NCBI GenBank assembly: GCA_934630735.1
Contig: CAKTWK010000004.1
Location: forward strand, 1-64,000
Length of the DNA: 64,000 nucleotides
Direction of reading: 5' to 3'
Source: an uncultured Collinsella sp.
GTDB taxonomy: Bacteria; Actinomycetota; Coriobacteriia; Coriobacteriales; Coriobacteriaceae
Below, in pieces: positions 1 through 10,070 of the stretch. Positions within the stretch are counted from its first letter, which is position 1. Every line of letters starts with the position of its first letter. The notes below the pieces were generated by a model. It worked only from the letters and a program-made list of their open reading frames with translations. It did not search any database and was not told where the DNA came from. A program made the position numbers and the translations under genes.

Positions 1-270
1 CCTCTCGGCGGCCTTGCGAAAAACAAATCCAAGTTAGACCATTTCAAATGGTTCGATGTCTGCCCGGATGCGACACAACTGGTGTGTCCATCCTCGCAGT
101 ATCCGGTTCTCAAGGTGCACGCCTGGCGGCTCATCCGGTCCGACCGGGCCGCGCGGCAAGGAGATATATTGCCAGACCGGAGGGCCCCCGGGGGCGGGAA
201 TCTGGGCGTACACATTTCCTACACATATTAAAACCCTGCTTACGTTTGCCAGCCGTTCTCTACCGCTCAC
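1..270 (-). promoter_or_regulatory. probable rRNA operon leader (gene itself lies left of the window)
   Basis: No convincing protein is encoded in positions 1-302. Read on the minus strand, positions 120-95 give a CCTTGAGAACCGGATA-type sequence, which resembles the boxA antitermination signal found in rRNA leaders and spacers. It is followed at about 95-65 by a strong hairpin (GGATGGACACA paired with TGTGTCGCATCC, one bulge) and at 39-53 by a second hairpin (ACCATT/AATGGT). An AT-rich TAATAT block near 225-230 with CTGGCA 16 bases upstream could be the promoter. A 16S gene would then begin just outside the left edge. It could instead be the spacer before a 23S gene. This rests on recall of boxA-like sequences, so confidence is limited. 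Confidence 0.4.
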
Positions 271-302
271 CGAGGGCCTCTTTATAGTGAAGCGTCATAT
301 GG

Positions 303-1703
303 CTAAAGCTGATAGGCTCCCTTTGCCAAAGCGCAGCCGGCATCGAGCAACTCATCGCGTTCCTCCACCGAGAACCCCTCGGCGTATACGCGAACCACCG
401 GTTCGGTCCCGCTGGGGCGGATCAGCAGCCAGGTGTCATCCTCGAATGCCAAGCGTAAACCATCCATATGGCTTACAGCCTGCGGCGCCTTACCGCAAAT
501 CGATTTAGGATTCATGCCAGGAAGCAACGTTCGCAGCGATTCGGCGTCTTCGGCCTCAAGGCGCAAATCGCGACGCCCATAGCTCGTCTTACCAAAACTG
601 GCCTCGAGCTGATCGACCAAAACGCCCAAGGGCGCGCCCGTCTTTGCCATAAGCTCACACAGAATCAGACAAGCAAGGATTCCATCACGCTCGGGCATAT
701 GCGCGGCGATGCCGATACCGCCGGCCTCCTCGCCTCCCATGAGGACGCCGCCCTTCTTCATCTCTGCAGCTATATATTTGAAACCGACCGGTTTAACGGT
801 CACACGGCAGCCAAGTGCCTCAGCAATGCGGCGCACGAGCGTCGAGCACGAGAGATTGACGACGACACGCCCCTCCAAATTGCGGAATTGAACGAGGTCG
901 CCCAAAACAAGCGCCATGATTTGATGCGGATGGATATATCTACCGCGTTCGTCGACCGCGCCGATACGGTCGGCATCGCCGTCGGTCACCAGGCCCGCGC
1001 ACGCCCCGTCCTCGACAACCGCACGCTCGCAAGCGTCCACCCACGGCTCAACAGGGTCGGGGCAAATGTCCTCTTGATCGGACGACTGTCCGGCATGAAT
1101 CTCGTGCACCTCGACGCCTAGCTCCCGCAGCAGGTCGGCAAGATATCCCTGGGCCGCGCCGCCCATGGGGTCAACTACCACACGCAGGTGAGCGGCTCGA
1201 ATGGCCTCGGCATCGACAAACGATGCCACCGCCTGCATATAGTCAGGAATAATATCCGCGGTGCGATAGCCTTCCTCGATCCCCATCGGCTCGGGGGCCA
1301 TGGTCTCTTCGAGTTCTTCGATGACATCCTGATTGGCCGTCGAGCCATCTCCCATGCGTAGTTTAAGGCACAGATACCCCTGCGGATGATGGGACCCCGT
1401 CACCATGAGCGCACCGCAGGCCTCGCCGTCATACGCCGCCGCCCACGTAAGGGCGGGGGTCGGGACAGGCCGAGATGCGAGCACTGCATCCAATCCGTGA
1501 GCCGCAAGCACGCCTGCCGCAAGCTCGGCGAACTCGCGCGCCTGCGGCCGGGTGTCGAACCCTATATATACTGTTTTGCCGGGATTGATCTTTTGCCACA
1601 ACTCGCCGACGGCATCGGCAATGCGGGCAACGTTGTCGGCGGTAAAGTCGTCGTCGACGCGGGCGCGCCAACCGTCAGTTCCAAAATGAATTATCGCGCA
1701 CAC
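303..1703 (-). CDS. phosphoglucomutase/phosphomannomutase family protein
   Basis: A cytoplasmic phosphohexomutase that moves phosphate between C1 and C6 of a hexose (glucose or mannose phosphate), feeding glycogen, cell-wall and exopolysaccharide precursors. Visible family signatures are the N-terminal FGTDGWRA, the phosphoserine loop VTGSHHPQG (Ser about 104), the metal loop DGDADR (about 241-246), the sugar-recognition GGEEAGG and the C-terminal phosphate-binding RPSGTEP. Length 466 aa is normal. I chose the GTG at 1703 because GAGGTG lies 7 bases upstream and homology begins right after it; an ATG 28 codons further upstream has no ribosome site. Sugar preference cannot be read from the sequence. 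It is monocistronic, and the terminator at 1829-1857 separates it from the gene upstream. Confidence 0.9.
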   Translation of the reverse strand: MCAIIHFGTDGWRARVDDDFTADNVARIADAVGELWQKINPGKTVYIGFDTRPQAREFAELAAGVLAAHGLDAVLASRPVPTPALTWAAAYDGEACGALMVTGSHHPQGYLCLKLRMGDGSTANQDVIEELEETMAPEPMGIEEGYRTADIIPDYMQAVASFVDAEAIRAAHLRVVVDPMGGAAQGYLADLLRELGVEVHEIHAGQSSDQEDICPDPVEPWVDACERAVVEDGACAGLVTDGDADRIGAVDERGRYIHPHQIMALVLGDLVQFRNLEGRVVVNLSCSTLVRRIAEALGCRVTVKPVGFKYIAAEMKKGGVLMGGEEAGGIGIAAHMPERDGILACLILCELMAKTGAPLGVLVDQLEASFGKTSYGRRDLRLEAEDAESLRTLLPGMNPKSICGKAPQAVSHMDGLRLAFEDDTWLLIRPSGTEPVVRVYAEGFSVEERDELLDAGCALAKGAYQL

Positions 1704-1828
1704 GCGCAGACACCTCACAGTGTTTGGATCATGATACGCATGGGGTATACCCGCAACGCTCGCCCAGCAACCTGTCAAAACCGGCATTCACCATTTGGGC
1801 AAATGCTACCAGCGATGTGCAAGCAATA

Positions 1829-1857
1829 AAAAAACCGCCCCCGTATGGGGCGGTTTT
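1829..1857 (-). terminator. intrinsic terminator after the homocysteine methyltransferase gene
   Basis: A perfect stem (AAACCGCCCC / GGGGCGGTTT) with a 5-base loop, followed on the minus strand by a run of T. It lies 5 bases past the stop of the upstream minus-strand gene. Confidence 0.9.
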
Positions 1858-1862
1858 GACCT

Positions 1863-2714
1863 TTATATATCGAGCGCCTCGGCCATCGCCGCCGTGGTGA
1901 TTGCCGTGGTTCCACAGCAACTGCCCACCATTGCGGCACCGACATGTCTCCATTCGATGCAAGCGCGCGCGAAGGCTTCGGGGTTCTCGCGCCACACAGG
2001 ACCATCCTGAGTTTGGACCGGATCGCCCACGTTGGGGCGTACCGTGACGGGCGTAGTCGCCGATGCAACCATCCTAGGCACCGCCACGTTCGCGGCCGCA
2101 AGTGAACAGCAGTTAACCCCAACCGAGTTTGCGCCGTGCTTTTCGGCGTACAAAACGGCAGCCTCGATGTTGAGGCCATCGCCTAGCAGGTCGCCTTTAT
2201 CGTCAACGACAAAACTCACCAAAACAGGCATGCCGTCGGCGGCATCCTGGGCGCCTGCAAGCATGGGCTGCAAATTACGGATAGACGTCACCGTCTCGAT
2301 CAGCAGACCGTCAACACCAGCATTGAGCAGGGCGTATGCCTGCTCTCGCGAAATGCCTCGGATTTCTCGATACTCGGCAGAGTCTTCGGCAAACCACTCA
2401 ATGCCGATCGGGCCCATCGAGCCCAGCAGCAGCTGAGGGTGCGCCTGGCGCGCATCGTCGACGGCACCGCGATTGACCTCAGCCACGGACGGCGTAATCT
2501 GATCTTGCTTGAGGGCATAGCTTGATGCCTGAAAGGTATTGGTAATGAGCACCTGCGCACCGGCGGCGACATACAGGCGATGGATACGAGAAACAGTCTG
2601 CGACTCGGCAAGGTTCCAAAACGCCGGTGGGATGTCGGCAGCGTCGTATTCACTCATTAGCACGCTGCCCATGGGGCCCTGCGTCAACAGGGTCTCGCTC
2701 GACATGCGGCGCAT
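1863..2714 (-). CDS. homocysteine S-methyltransferase family protein
   Basis: A zinc-dependent methyltransferase of the MmuM/BHMT type, expected to transfer a methyl group from S-methylmethionine or a related donor to homocysteine, giving methionine. The barrel shows the zinc ligands in GVNC and, near the C-terminus, GSCCGT; the GSMGPI and TNTFQAS segments are also typical. I favour the ATG at 2714 (AGGA five bases upstream); an in-frame ATG at 2756 would add 14 residues but has no well-placed ribosome site. It lies 54 bases downstream of the DtxR-type regulator gene on the same strand and is probably co-transcribed with it. Methyl donor unknown. Confidence 0.85.
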   Translation of the reverse strand: MRRMSSETLLTQGPMGSVLMSEYDAADIPPAFWNLAESQTVSRIHRLYVAAGAQVLITNTFQASSYALKQDQITPSVAEVNRGAVDDARQAHPQLLLGSMGPIGIEWFAEDSAEYREIRGISREQAYALLNAGVDGLLIETVTSIRNLQPMLAGAQDAADGMPVLVSFVVDDKGDLLGDGLNIEAAVLYAEKHGANSVGVNCCSLAAANVAVPRMVASATTPVTVRPNVGDPVQTQDGPVWRENPEAFARACIEWRHVGAAMVGSCCGTTAITTAAMAEALDI

Positions 2715-2768
2715 AAGTTCCTCGCCGCCGGGGCGGTTGTAATAACTCGTATCCATATATGTGTTTCG

Positions 2769-3191
2769 CTATTCCTCGACGCTGATTCCCTGTTTTTCGA
2801 GATAGGCGAGCCAGCGGCTCATCGTGTCCTCGGAAAGCGCATGTTCCATCATGCACGCCTCGGAATCGGCCCGCTCAAAATCGACGCCGAGCTCCTGGAC
2901 CAAAAACGTGCGGACAAGGCGATGACGGTACCAGATAGCCGTGCCGACCTCGCGACCACGGTCGGTCAGGATGACCTTGCCGTAATGCGATTGCTCGACA
3001 AGCTCGGACGCCTTAAGCGCCGAAACTGCCTTATTGACCGATGCCTTGGAGACACCAAGACGCTGCGCGATGTCGACCGATCGCACGCCACTGGTCTCCC
3101 CTTCTTCGCTTTCGATGCGAACCATGCACTCCAAGTAGTCTTCGTTAGCCACCGTTAGATGCAGCTCGCGCGAGCTATTTGTCGTATCCAT
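2769..3191 (-). CDS. DtxR/MntR-family metal-dependent transcriptional regulator
   Basis: A 140-aa protein with the N-terminal winged helix of DtxR/MntR regulators (NEDYLECM, then VRSVDIAQRLGVSKASVNKA as recognition helices) and a short dimerisation and metal-binding helix set (RHRLVRTFL, EACMMEH). There is no SH3-like third domain, so it is MntR/IdeR-short type. Glu, Cys, Met and His residues in EACMMEH are candidate metal ligands; Mn or Fe cannot be told apart here. It is divergent from pepT with a 20-bp palindrome between them (3245-3264), which I read as an autoregulatory operator. A homocysteine methyltransferase gene follows, an unusual partner for a metal regulator. Confidence 0.85.
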   Translation of the reverse strand: MDTTNSSRELHLTVANEDYLECMVRIESEEGETSGVRSVDIAQRLGVSKASVNKAVSALKASELVEQSHYGKVILTDRGREVGTAIWYRHRLVRTFLVQELGVDFERADSEACMMEHALSEDTMSRWLAYLEKQGISVEE

Positions 3192-3244
3192 GACCTTCCG
3201 TCCCTTCTGCGCTCAAAGGCTGATTCTACCCCATCCAAGCGTCG

Positions 3245-3264
3245 CGGTATGCCGTGGCATACCG
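3245..3264. promoter_or_regulatory. palindromic operator candidate between regulator gene and pepT
   Basis: CGGTATGCC-GT-GGCATACCG is a perfect 9+9 inverted repeat. It falls about where the -35 of the regulator promoter should be (its -10, TAGAAT on the minus strand, is at 3228-3223). Binding by the DtxR-type regulator is inferred from position only. Confidence 0.55.
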
Positions 3265-3311
3265 TGCTAGAGTTCTTGTTGCACACGACGACCAAGATTG
3301 GAGCGGTCCTT

Positions 3312-4559
3312 ATGGAAAACAACATCACGAACCCCGACGTCCTTGAGCGCTTTTTGCGCTACGTCCAAATCAACACGCAATCCGAGGATGCAAACTGCGA
3401 CCAGGTGCCTTCGAGCACCGTTCAGTTTGACCTTGCCAACATCCTGGCCGAGGAGCTGCGCGAGCTTGGCGCGGCCGATGCCCATGTGACCGAGCATGCC
3501 TACGTCTGCGCACATATTCCTGCAAGCGCGGGCGCGGAGGGCAAGCCCGCCCTGGGTCTGATCGCACACCTCGACACCACCGAGGTTGCGCCGGGCGCCG
3601 GCGTGAAGCCGCACATTGTGCACTACGAAGGCGGCGACCTGGTCTGCGGTACCGTTGACGGCAAGCCCGTGGCAATGAGCACCGCCAAGCTTCCCGCCCT
3701 GAACGACCTTGTGGGTGAGGACCTGGTCTGCAGCGACGGCACCACGCTGCTGGGCGCCGACGACAAGGCCGGCGTCGCCGAGATCATGGCGCTTGTCGCG
3801 CGTGTCGCTCAAGACCCGTCCCTGCCTCACCCCGCACTCGGCATTTGCTTTTGCCCGGACGAGGAAATCGGCCACGGCGCCGAGCTGTTGGACATCGAGG
3901 CCTTTGGCTGCAAGTACGCTTACACGGTCGACGGCGGTCCCGTTGGCGAGCTGGAGTGGGAGTGCTTTAACGCCGCCGAGGCAACCGTTCGCTTTGAGGG
4001 CCAATCCATCCATCCCGGTGACGCCAAGGGCCGCATGGTCAACGCAGGCAATCTGTTCTGCGACTTTAACTCCCTGCTCCCCTATGTGCAGCGCCCGGAA
4101 TACACCGAGGGCTACGAGGGCTTCTATCATCTTGAAGGCGTCTCGGCGACCGTCGATCACGCTACAGCGCGCTATATCGTCCGCGACCACGACGCAGCCA
4201 AGTTCCAGCAGAAGCTCGATCTGATTGATTCCGCCGCCGCCATGCTCAACCAGCGTTTGGGCGAGGAGCGCGTGACCGTGGAGATTAAGCAGCAGTACCG
4301 CAACATGGCCGAGATCGTGCGTGACTACCCCGAGCTTATCGATGTCGCTAAGGAAGCCTACCTTGCCTGCGGCATTGAGCCCCAGGTGCTGCCGATTCGC
4401 GGTGGTACCGACGGTGCGCAGCTGTCGTTCCGCGGCCTGCCCTGCCCCAACCTTTCCACGGGCGGTTACTGCTACCACGGCGTTAACGAGTTTGTCCCGG
4501 TCAGCTCGCTCGTCAAGATGACCGACGTCCTGCAGGAGCTCGTCGCCCGCTTCGCATAA
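3312..4559 (+). CDS. pepT: peptidase T (tripeptide aminopeptidase)
   Basis: An M20-family dizinc aminopeptidase that removes the N-terminal residue from tripeptides in the cytoplasm, completing peptide use. The metal ligand motifs are in order: HLDT, GADDKAG, the catalytic pair in DEEIGHGA, the TVDGG aspartate and the C-terminal YHGVNE histidine. At 415 aa it matches the usual ~410. The ATG at 3312 has GGAG 9 bases upstream; in-frame codons back to 3159 lie inside the promoter region and lack homology. Transcribed alone, ending in the terminator at 4583-4625. Confidence 0.93.
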   Translation: MENNITNPDVLERFLRYVQINTQSEDANCDQVPSSTVQFDLANILAEELRELGAADAHVTEHAYVCAHIPASAGAEGKPALGLIAHLDTTEVAPGAGVKPHIVHYEGGDLVCGTVDGKPVAMSTAKLPALNDLVGEDLVCSDGTTLLGADDKAGVAEIMALVARVAQDPSLPHPALGICFCPDEEIGHGAELLDIEAFGCKYAYTVDGGPVGELEWECFNAAEATVRFEGQSIHPGDAKGRMVNAGNLFCDFNSLLPYVQRPEYTEGYEGFYHLEGVSATVDHATARYIVRDHDAAKFQQKLDLIDSAAAMLNQRLGEERVTVEIKQQYRNMAEIVRDYPELIDVAKEAYLACGIEPQVLPIRGGTDGAQLSFRGLPCPNLSTGGYCYHGVNEFVPVSSLVKMTDVLQELVARFA

Positions 4560-4582
4560 GGAACTCGCATAATCTAGGTAAG

Positions 4583-4625
4583 CAAAATCGCCCCGTCCTC
4601 AAAGCCGAGAACGGGGCGATTTTTG
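4583..4625. terminator. bidirectional terminator between pepT and the LCP gene
   Basis: The arms CAAAATCGCCCCGT and ACGGGGCGATTTTT form a long stem with T-rich ends on both strands. It can stop transcription of pepT (+) and of the convergent LCP gene (-). Confidence 0.85.
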
Positions 4626-4640
4626 GTGCAAGGGGAGTAG

Positions 4641-4695
4641 TCAACATCGCAGGTTGAGCCAACGCCAGCGAGCGCCGTTCGGTAGAACGACGGAA
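4641..4695 (-). repeat. stop-adjacent structured repeat, deleted copy
   Basis: It begins directly after the LCP stop codon (minus strand). It carries the 5' hairpin (TTCCGTCGTT/AACGGCG) and then jumps straight to the 3' flank CGCTCGCTGGCGTTGGCTCA. The ~120-base central stem-loop present in the copies at 20268-20433, 26300-26453 and 31581-31731 is missing. The final CTCAACCTGCG is shared with the prfA copy. Confidence 0.6.
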
Positions 4696-5928
4696 CTAAT
4701 AAGAGGTCGAATCGTCGTAGGAGTCGGAGCTGTAGTCCGAGGTACTCGAATCAGTCGAGTCGCTGGAGTCGTCCGAATCGTCCGAGCTGCCTGACGAAGT
4801 GGCGGTACCGTTGGCGTAATCGTCGGACGTGTTGCTGTTGAGGTCGCCAATCGTGGAGCTAGTACCATCGGACAGGCCCATGGTATTGGGGCCCTTGGGA
4901 TCCTTACCAGCGTCGACGCGCTCCATCATTTCCTTGAGCTCGTCCTCGTAGACAAAGACGTAGCTCACGCCATCAATCATGGTGCTGGCATCAGCATACG
5001 AAGGCAGGTTGGCCGAGTAGATTCCATCGACATCCATGCCACGCATGGCATTGACCGTAGAGACGATGTCCTGAACGCTCATATCGGTCACGAGCATGTC
5101 GGACAGCGAATTGACGAGGTCGAAGACCTTGGTGGCATCGAAGTTGTTGAGGATCTGGTTGGCGAGGGCGCCGAGTACCTGACGCTGATGGCGCATGCGC
5201 GTGTAGTCGCCATCGGCATAGATGTAGCGGCAGCGGGCGTAGGTAAGGGCGGTCGCGCCATCCATGTGCTGCTGACCGGCAGTAATCTTAATGTCGAGAT
5301 GCTCGGGGTCGTCGACATCGTCGGTTGCGTTAATGTCGATGCCGCCGACCGAATCGATGAGCGACTGCATGCCGTCGAAGCTGACCTCGGCATAGTGAGA
5401 AATTTGAACTCCGCACAGCTCGTTGACCGCCTGAACCATGGCTTCGGCGCCGCCGTAGGTATGGCAGGCGTTGATCTTCATGGTCGAGCCGTTGTAGACG
5501 ACCTTGGTATCGCGCGGAATGGAGATGAGCGTCGCCTGCTTTTGCGTGGGGTCGATACGCGCCAGGATAATCGAGTCGGCTCGATACGTATCCTCGCCCG
5601 GACGACCGTCAGTGCCAAGGAGCAGCACGTAGAACGGGTCCTTTGCCTCGTCGGTATCAACCAGGATCCGGCGCAGGTTGTCGGTAATGACATTGGAATC
5701 GCCGAGTTTGCCCATAATGGTGGCAAACCACAGGCCCGCGGCAGTCGTTGCGCTCAGCAGCACACCGAGCACGGCAATAAGCGCGACGCGGCGAACCGTA
5801 TGGCCGCGACGGCGCTGACGGGCGCGCTCGGAATAGCGGGCGACGTTATCACGGCTATAGATCTTGGCCTGTGCGCCGGTCGAAGGTCTTCGGGATTCCG
5901 CAAGGGGCTTTTTCTTAAACATAGGCAA
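4696..5928 (-). CDS. LytR-CpsA-Psr (LCP) family cell-wall glycopolymer ligase
   Basis: A membrane-anchored enzyme that moves lipid-linked glycopolymers onto peptidoglycan outside the cell. It has a basic cytoplasmic N-terminus (Lys/Arg-rich to ~47), one membrane helix (~48-70), and an LCP domain (~98-250) with the marks LLLGTDGRPGED, RADSIILARID, SIPRDT, VGGIDI and the arginine-rich YARCRY/DYTRMRHQRQV block. After ~350 comes an unusual tail of about 60 residues made mainly of Ser, Asp and Thr, probably an extracellular spacer. It lies 6 bases downstream of murA and is likely co-transcribed with it, which fits a cell-wall role. Substrate polymer unknown. Confidence 0.9.
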   Translation of the reverse strand: MPMFKKKPLAESRRPSTGAQAKIYSRDNVARYSERARQRRRGHTVRRVALIAVLGVLLSATTAAGLWFATIMGKLGDSNVITDNLRRILVDTDEAKDPFYVLLLGTDGRPGEDTYRADSIILARIDPTQKQATLISIPRDTKVVYNGSTMKINACHTYGGAEAMVQAVNELCGVQISHYAEVSFDGMQSLIDSVGGIDINATDDVDDPEHLDIKITAGQQHMDGATALTYARCRYIYADGDYTRMRHQRQVLGALANQILNNFDATKVFDLVNSLSDMLVTDMSVQDIVSTVNAMRGMDVDGIYSANLPSYADASTMIDGVSYVFVYEDELKEMMERVDAGKDPKGPNTMGLSDGTSSTIGDLNSNTSDDYANGTATSSGSSDDSDDSSDSTDSSTSDYSSDSYDDSTSY

Positions 5929-5934
5929 CCTGCA

Positions 5935-7218
5935 TTAGTAGATGACGGGATCGGGGACAGTGGCGTGCTCGACGTGAGCGCCAAGCGCCTGCAGCTTTTC
6001 GACAAACTGCTCATAGCCGCGCTTGATGTGATGGATCGCCGATACCTCAGTCGTGCCATCGGCGATCAGACCGGCGACAACGAGAGCTGCGCCGCCGCGC
6101 AAATCGGGCGAGGTAACCTGCGCACCCGAGAAACCCTTGACGCCGTGAATCATAGCGTGATGGCTCTCGATGCGAATATCGGCACCCATGCGCACCAGCT
6201 CGGATGCAAACATAAAGCGATTCTCGAAGATATTCTCGGTGATAACGGAACTGCCGTCGGCCAGGGCAGAGAGCACCATAATCTGCGCCTGCATGTCCGT
6301 GGGGAAACCGGGGAACGGGAGCGTCTGGATATCGACCGGCTTGATGCGCTCGACGCGATTCACGTGGACGCCATCCTCGATGCGTTCGCAATCGATGCCC
6401 ATGAGCTCCATCTTCTTGAGCACCATTCCCAAGTGGATGGGGCAAAAGCCTGTAACGTCAACACCGCGGTCGTCTGCCATCAACGCGCCGGCAACGATAA
6501 AGGTACCGGCCTCGATGCGGTCGCCCACCACGCGATGGGTAACGGGATGCAGCTCTTCCACGCCCTCAATGGTCACAACAGGCGTACCCGCGCCGACAAT
6601 CTTGGCGCCCATCTCGTTGAGCATGTTGGCGAGATCGACGATCTCGGGCTCACGGGCGGCATTATCGATAACCGTGGTACCCTGCGCGCGCACGGATGCC
6701 ATGATGAGGTTCTCGGTTGCACCGACGCTGGCAAACTCGAGCGTGACGGTGGTACCGCGCAGGCCCTGAGGCGCATTGGCGTTGATATAGCCGTGGGCGG
6801 TATCGAACTCAACGCCCAGGGCCTCAAGACCCAAGATATGCATATCGATCTTGCGAGCGCCCAGGTTGCAGCCGCCGGGCATGGCGATCTTGGCGCGATG
6901 GAAACGGCCCAGCAGGGGCCCCATCACGGCAGTGGAAGCGCGCATCTTGGCAACGAGCTCGTAGGGCGCCTCCCAAGAATCGACCTGGGAGGTATCGATC
7001 TCGAGCGTGTGCTCGTCGAGGACATCGATCGTGGCGCCCATGCCCTTGAGCACCTTGCCCATCACGTGGACATCGGAAATATCAGGCACGTTCTGCAGCG
7101 TCGTCTTGCCCGGCGCCAGAAGCGTTGCCGCCATGAGTTTGAGCGCGGAGTTCTTGGCGCCCGAAACAGGCACGGAACCTCCGATGGCGTGGCCACCCTC
7201 AACGCGGATAATATCCAA
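5935..7218 (-). CDS. murA: UDP-N-acetylglucosamine 1-carboxyvinyltransferase
   Basis: It catalyses the first committed step of peptidoglycan synthesis, adding enolpyruvate from PEP to UDP-GlcNAc. It is 427 aa with the typical GAKNSALK start and the loop MPGGCNLGARKIDMH. Its cysteine (residue 117) is the fosfomycin-reactive residue, so the enzyme should be fosfomycin-sensitive at the target level. FPTDMQAQ and the C-terminal RGGAALVVAGL are also present. The start codon is TTG (7218), with AAAGGG six bases upstream. It follows the ATP synthase operon but is separated from it by the terminator at 7232-7271, a gene order shared with Bacillus-type genomes. Confidence 0.95.
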   Translation of the reverse strand: MDIIRVEGGHAIGGSVPVSGAKNSALKLMAATLLAPGKTTLQNVPDISDVHVMGKVLKGMGATIDVLDEHTLEIDTSQVDSWEAPYELVAKMRASTAVMGPLLGRFHRAKIAMPGGCNLGARKIDMHILGLEALGVEFDTAHGYINANAPQGLRGTTVTLEFASVGATENLIMASVRAQGTTVIDNAAREPEIVDLANMLNEMGAKIVGAGTPVVTIEGVEELHPVTHRVVGDRIEAGTFIVAGALMADDRGVDVTGFCPIHLGMVLKKMELMGIDCERIEDGVHVNRVERIKPVDIQTLPFPGFPTDMQAQIMVLSALADGSSVITENIFENRFMFASELVRMGADIRIESHHAMIHGVKGFSGAQVTSPDLRGGAALVVAGLIADGTTEVSAIHHIKRGYEQFVEKLQALGAHVEHATVPDPVIY

Positions 7219-7231
7219 GGTCTACCCTTTC

Positions 7232-7271
7232 AAAAAGCATGCCCGGGGTGGCTGGGCCATCCCGGGCATGA
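7232..7271 (-). terminator. terminator of the ATP synthase operon
   Basis: The arms ATGCCCGGG and CCCGGGCAT (plus flanking pairs) form a strong hairpin followed on the minus strand by TTTTT. It lies 36 bases past the atpC stop and directly before the murA ribosome site. Confidence 0.85.
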
Positions 7272-7306
7272 TGTGTTCGCAAATGGTCGAACGCTAAAGC
7301 GTTTGA

Positions 7307-7699
7307 CTATTGGGCAAGCTTGAGCTTACACCATGCGATTTCATTATAGAGGTAGGCGCGGCGTGCATCATCCTCCGACAAATTACCCAGCTTCTCTTCA
7401 AAACCTTGAATATCAGCTTTAACCTTGTCGGCGTCGACGGTCGCCAAATCGCAAGCGCGCTCGGCGAGGACGGTCACGACATCGTCCGCAACCTGGGCAT
7501 AGCCGCCGGCCACGGCAAACGTGTGGTCGACAGTGCCCATGGCCTTATCGGAAACGCGAACGTAACCGCGATCGATCGTGCAGATTTCGCTGGAGTGAGC
7601 AGGCAGAACGCCAAACTCACCATCCGTGGACGGAATCGACACAAACGCAGCGTCGCCCTCATAGGCGCAGCTCACGGGGCACACGATGCGGATACGCAT
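7307..7699 (-). CDS. atpC: ATP synthase F1 epsilon subunit
   Basis: A central-stalk subunit that couples rotation to catalysis and can inhibit ATP hydrolysis. At 130 aa it has the beta-sandwich signature (DGEFGVLPAHS, then VAGGYAQVADDVVTVLAE) followed by a C-terminal helical hairpin (KLGNLSEDDARRAYLYNEI). Last gene of the atp operon, 3 bases after atpD. N-terminal residues are slightly degenerate compared with the usual ...LHVEIVTPE... opening, but the fold-defining motifs are intact. Confidence 0.92.
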   Translation of the reverse strand: MRIRIVCPVSCAYEGDAAFVSIPSTDGEFGVLPAHSSEICTIDRGYVRVSDKAMGTVDHTFAVAGGYAQVADDVVTVLAERACDLATVDADKVKADIQGFEEKLGNLSEDDARRAYLYNEIAWCKLKLAQ

Positions 7700-7702
7700 A
7701 AC

Positions 7703-10065
<2,363 letters not shown>

Positions 10066-10070
10066 AGGGC

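Noticed and set aside
34..508. Gly/Pro-rich short frames suggesting a collagen-like peptide
   Set aside because: No start signal, frames exist on both strands, and the region has rRNA-leader features instead.
5188..7323. Long plus-strand open frame of about 700 codons over the LCP and murA genes
   Set aside because: Antisense to two clearly conserved genes, no family motifs, odd His/Asp/Gly-rich composition; an artefact of GC-rich codon use.
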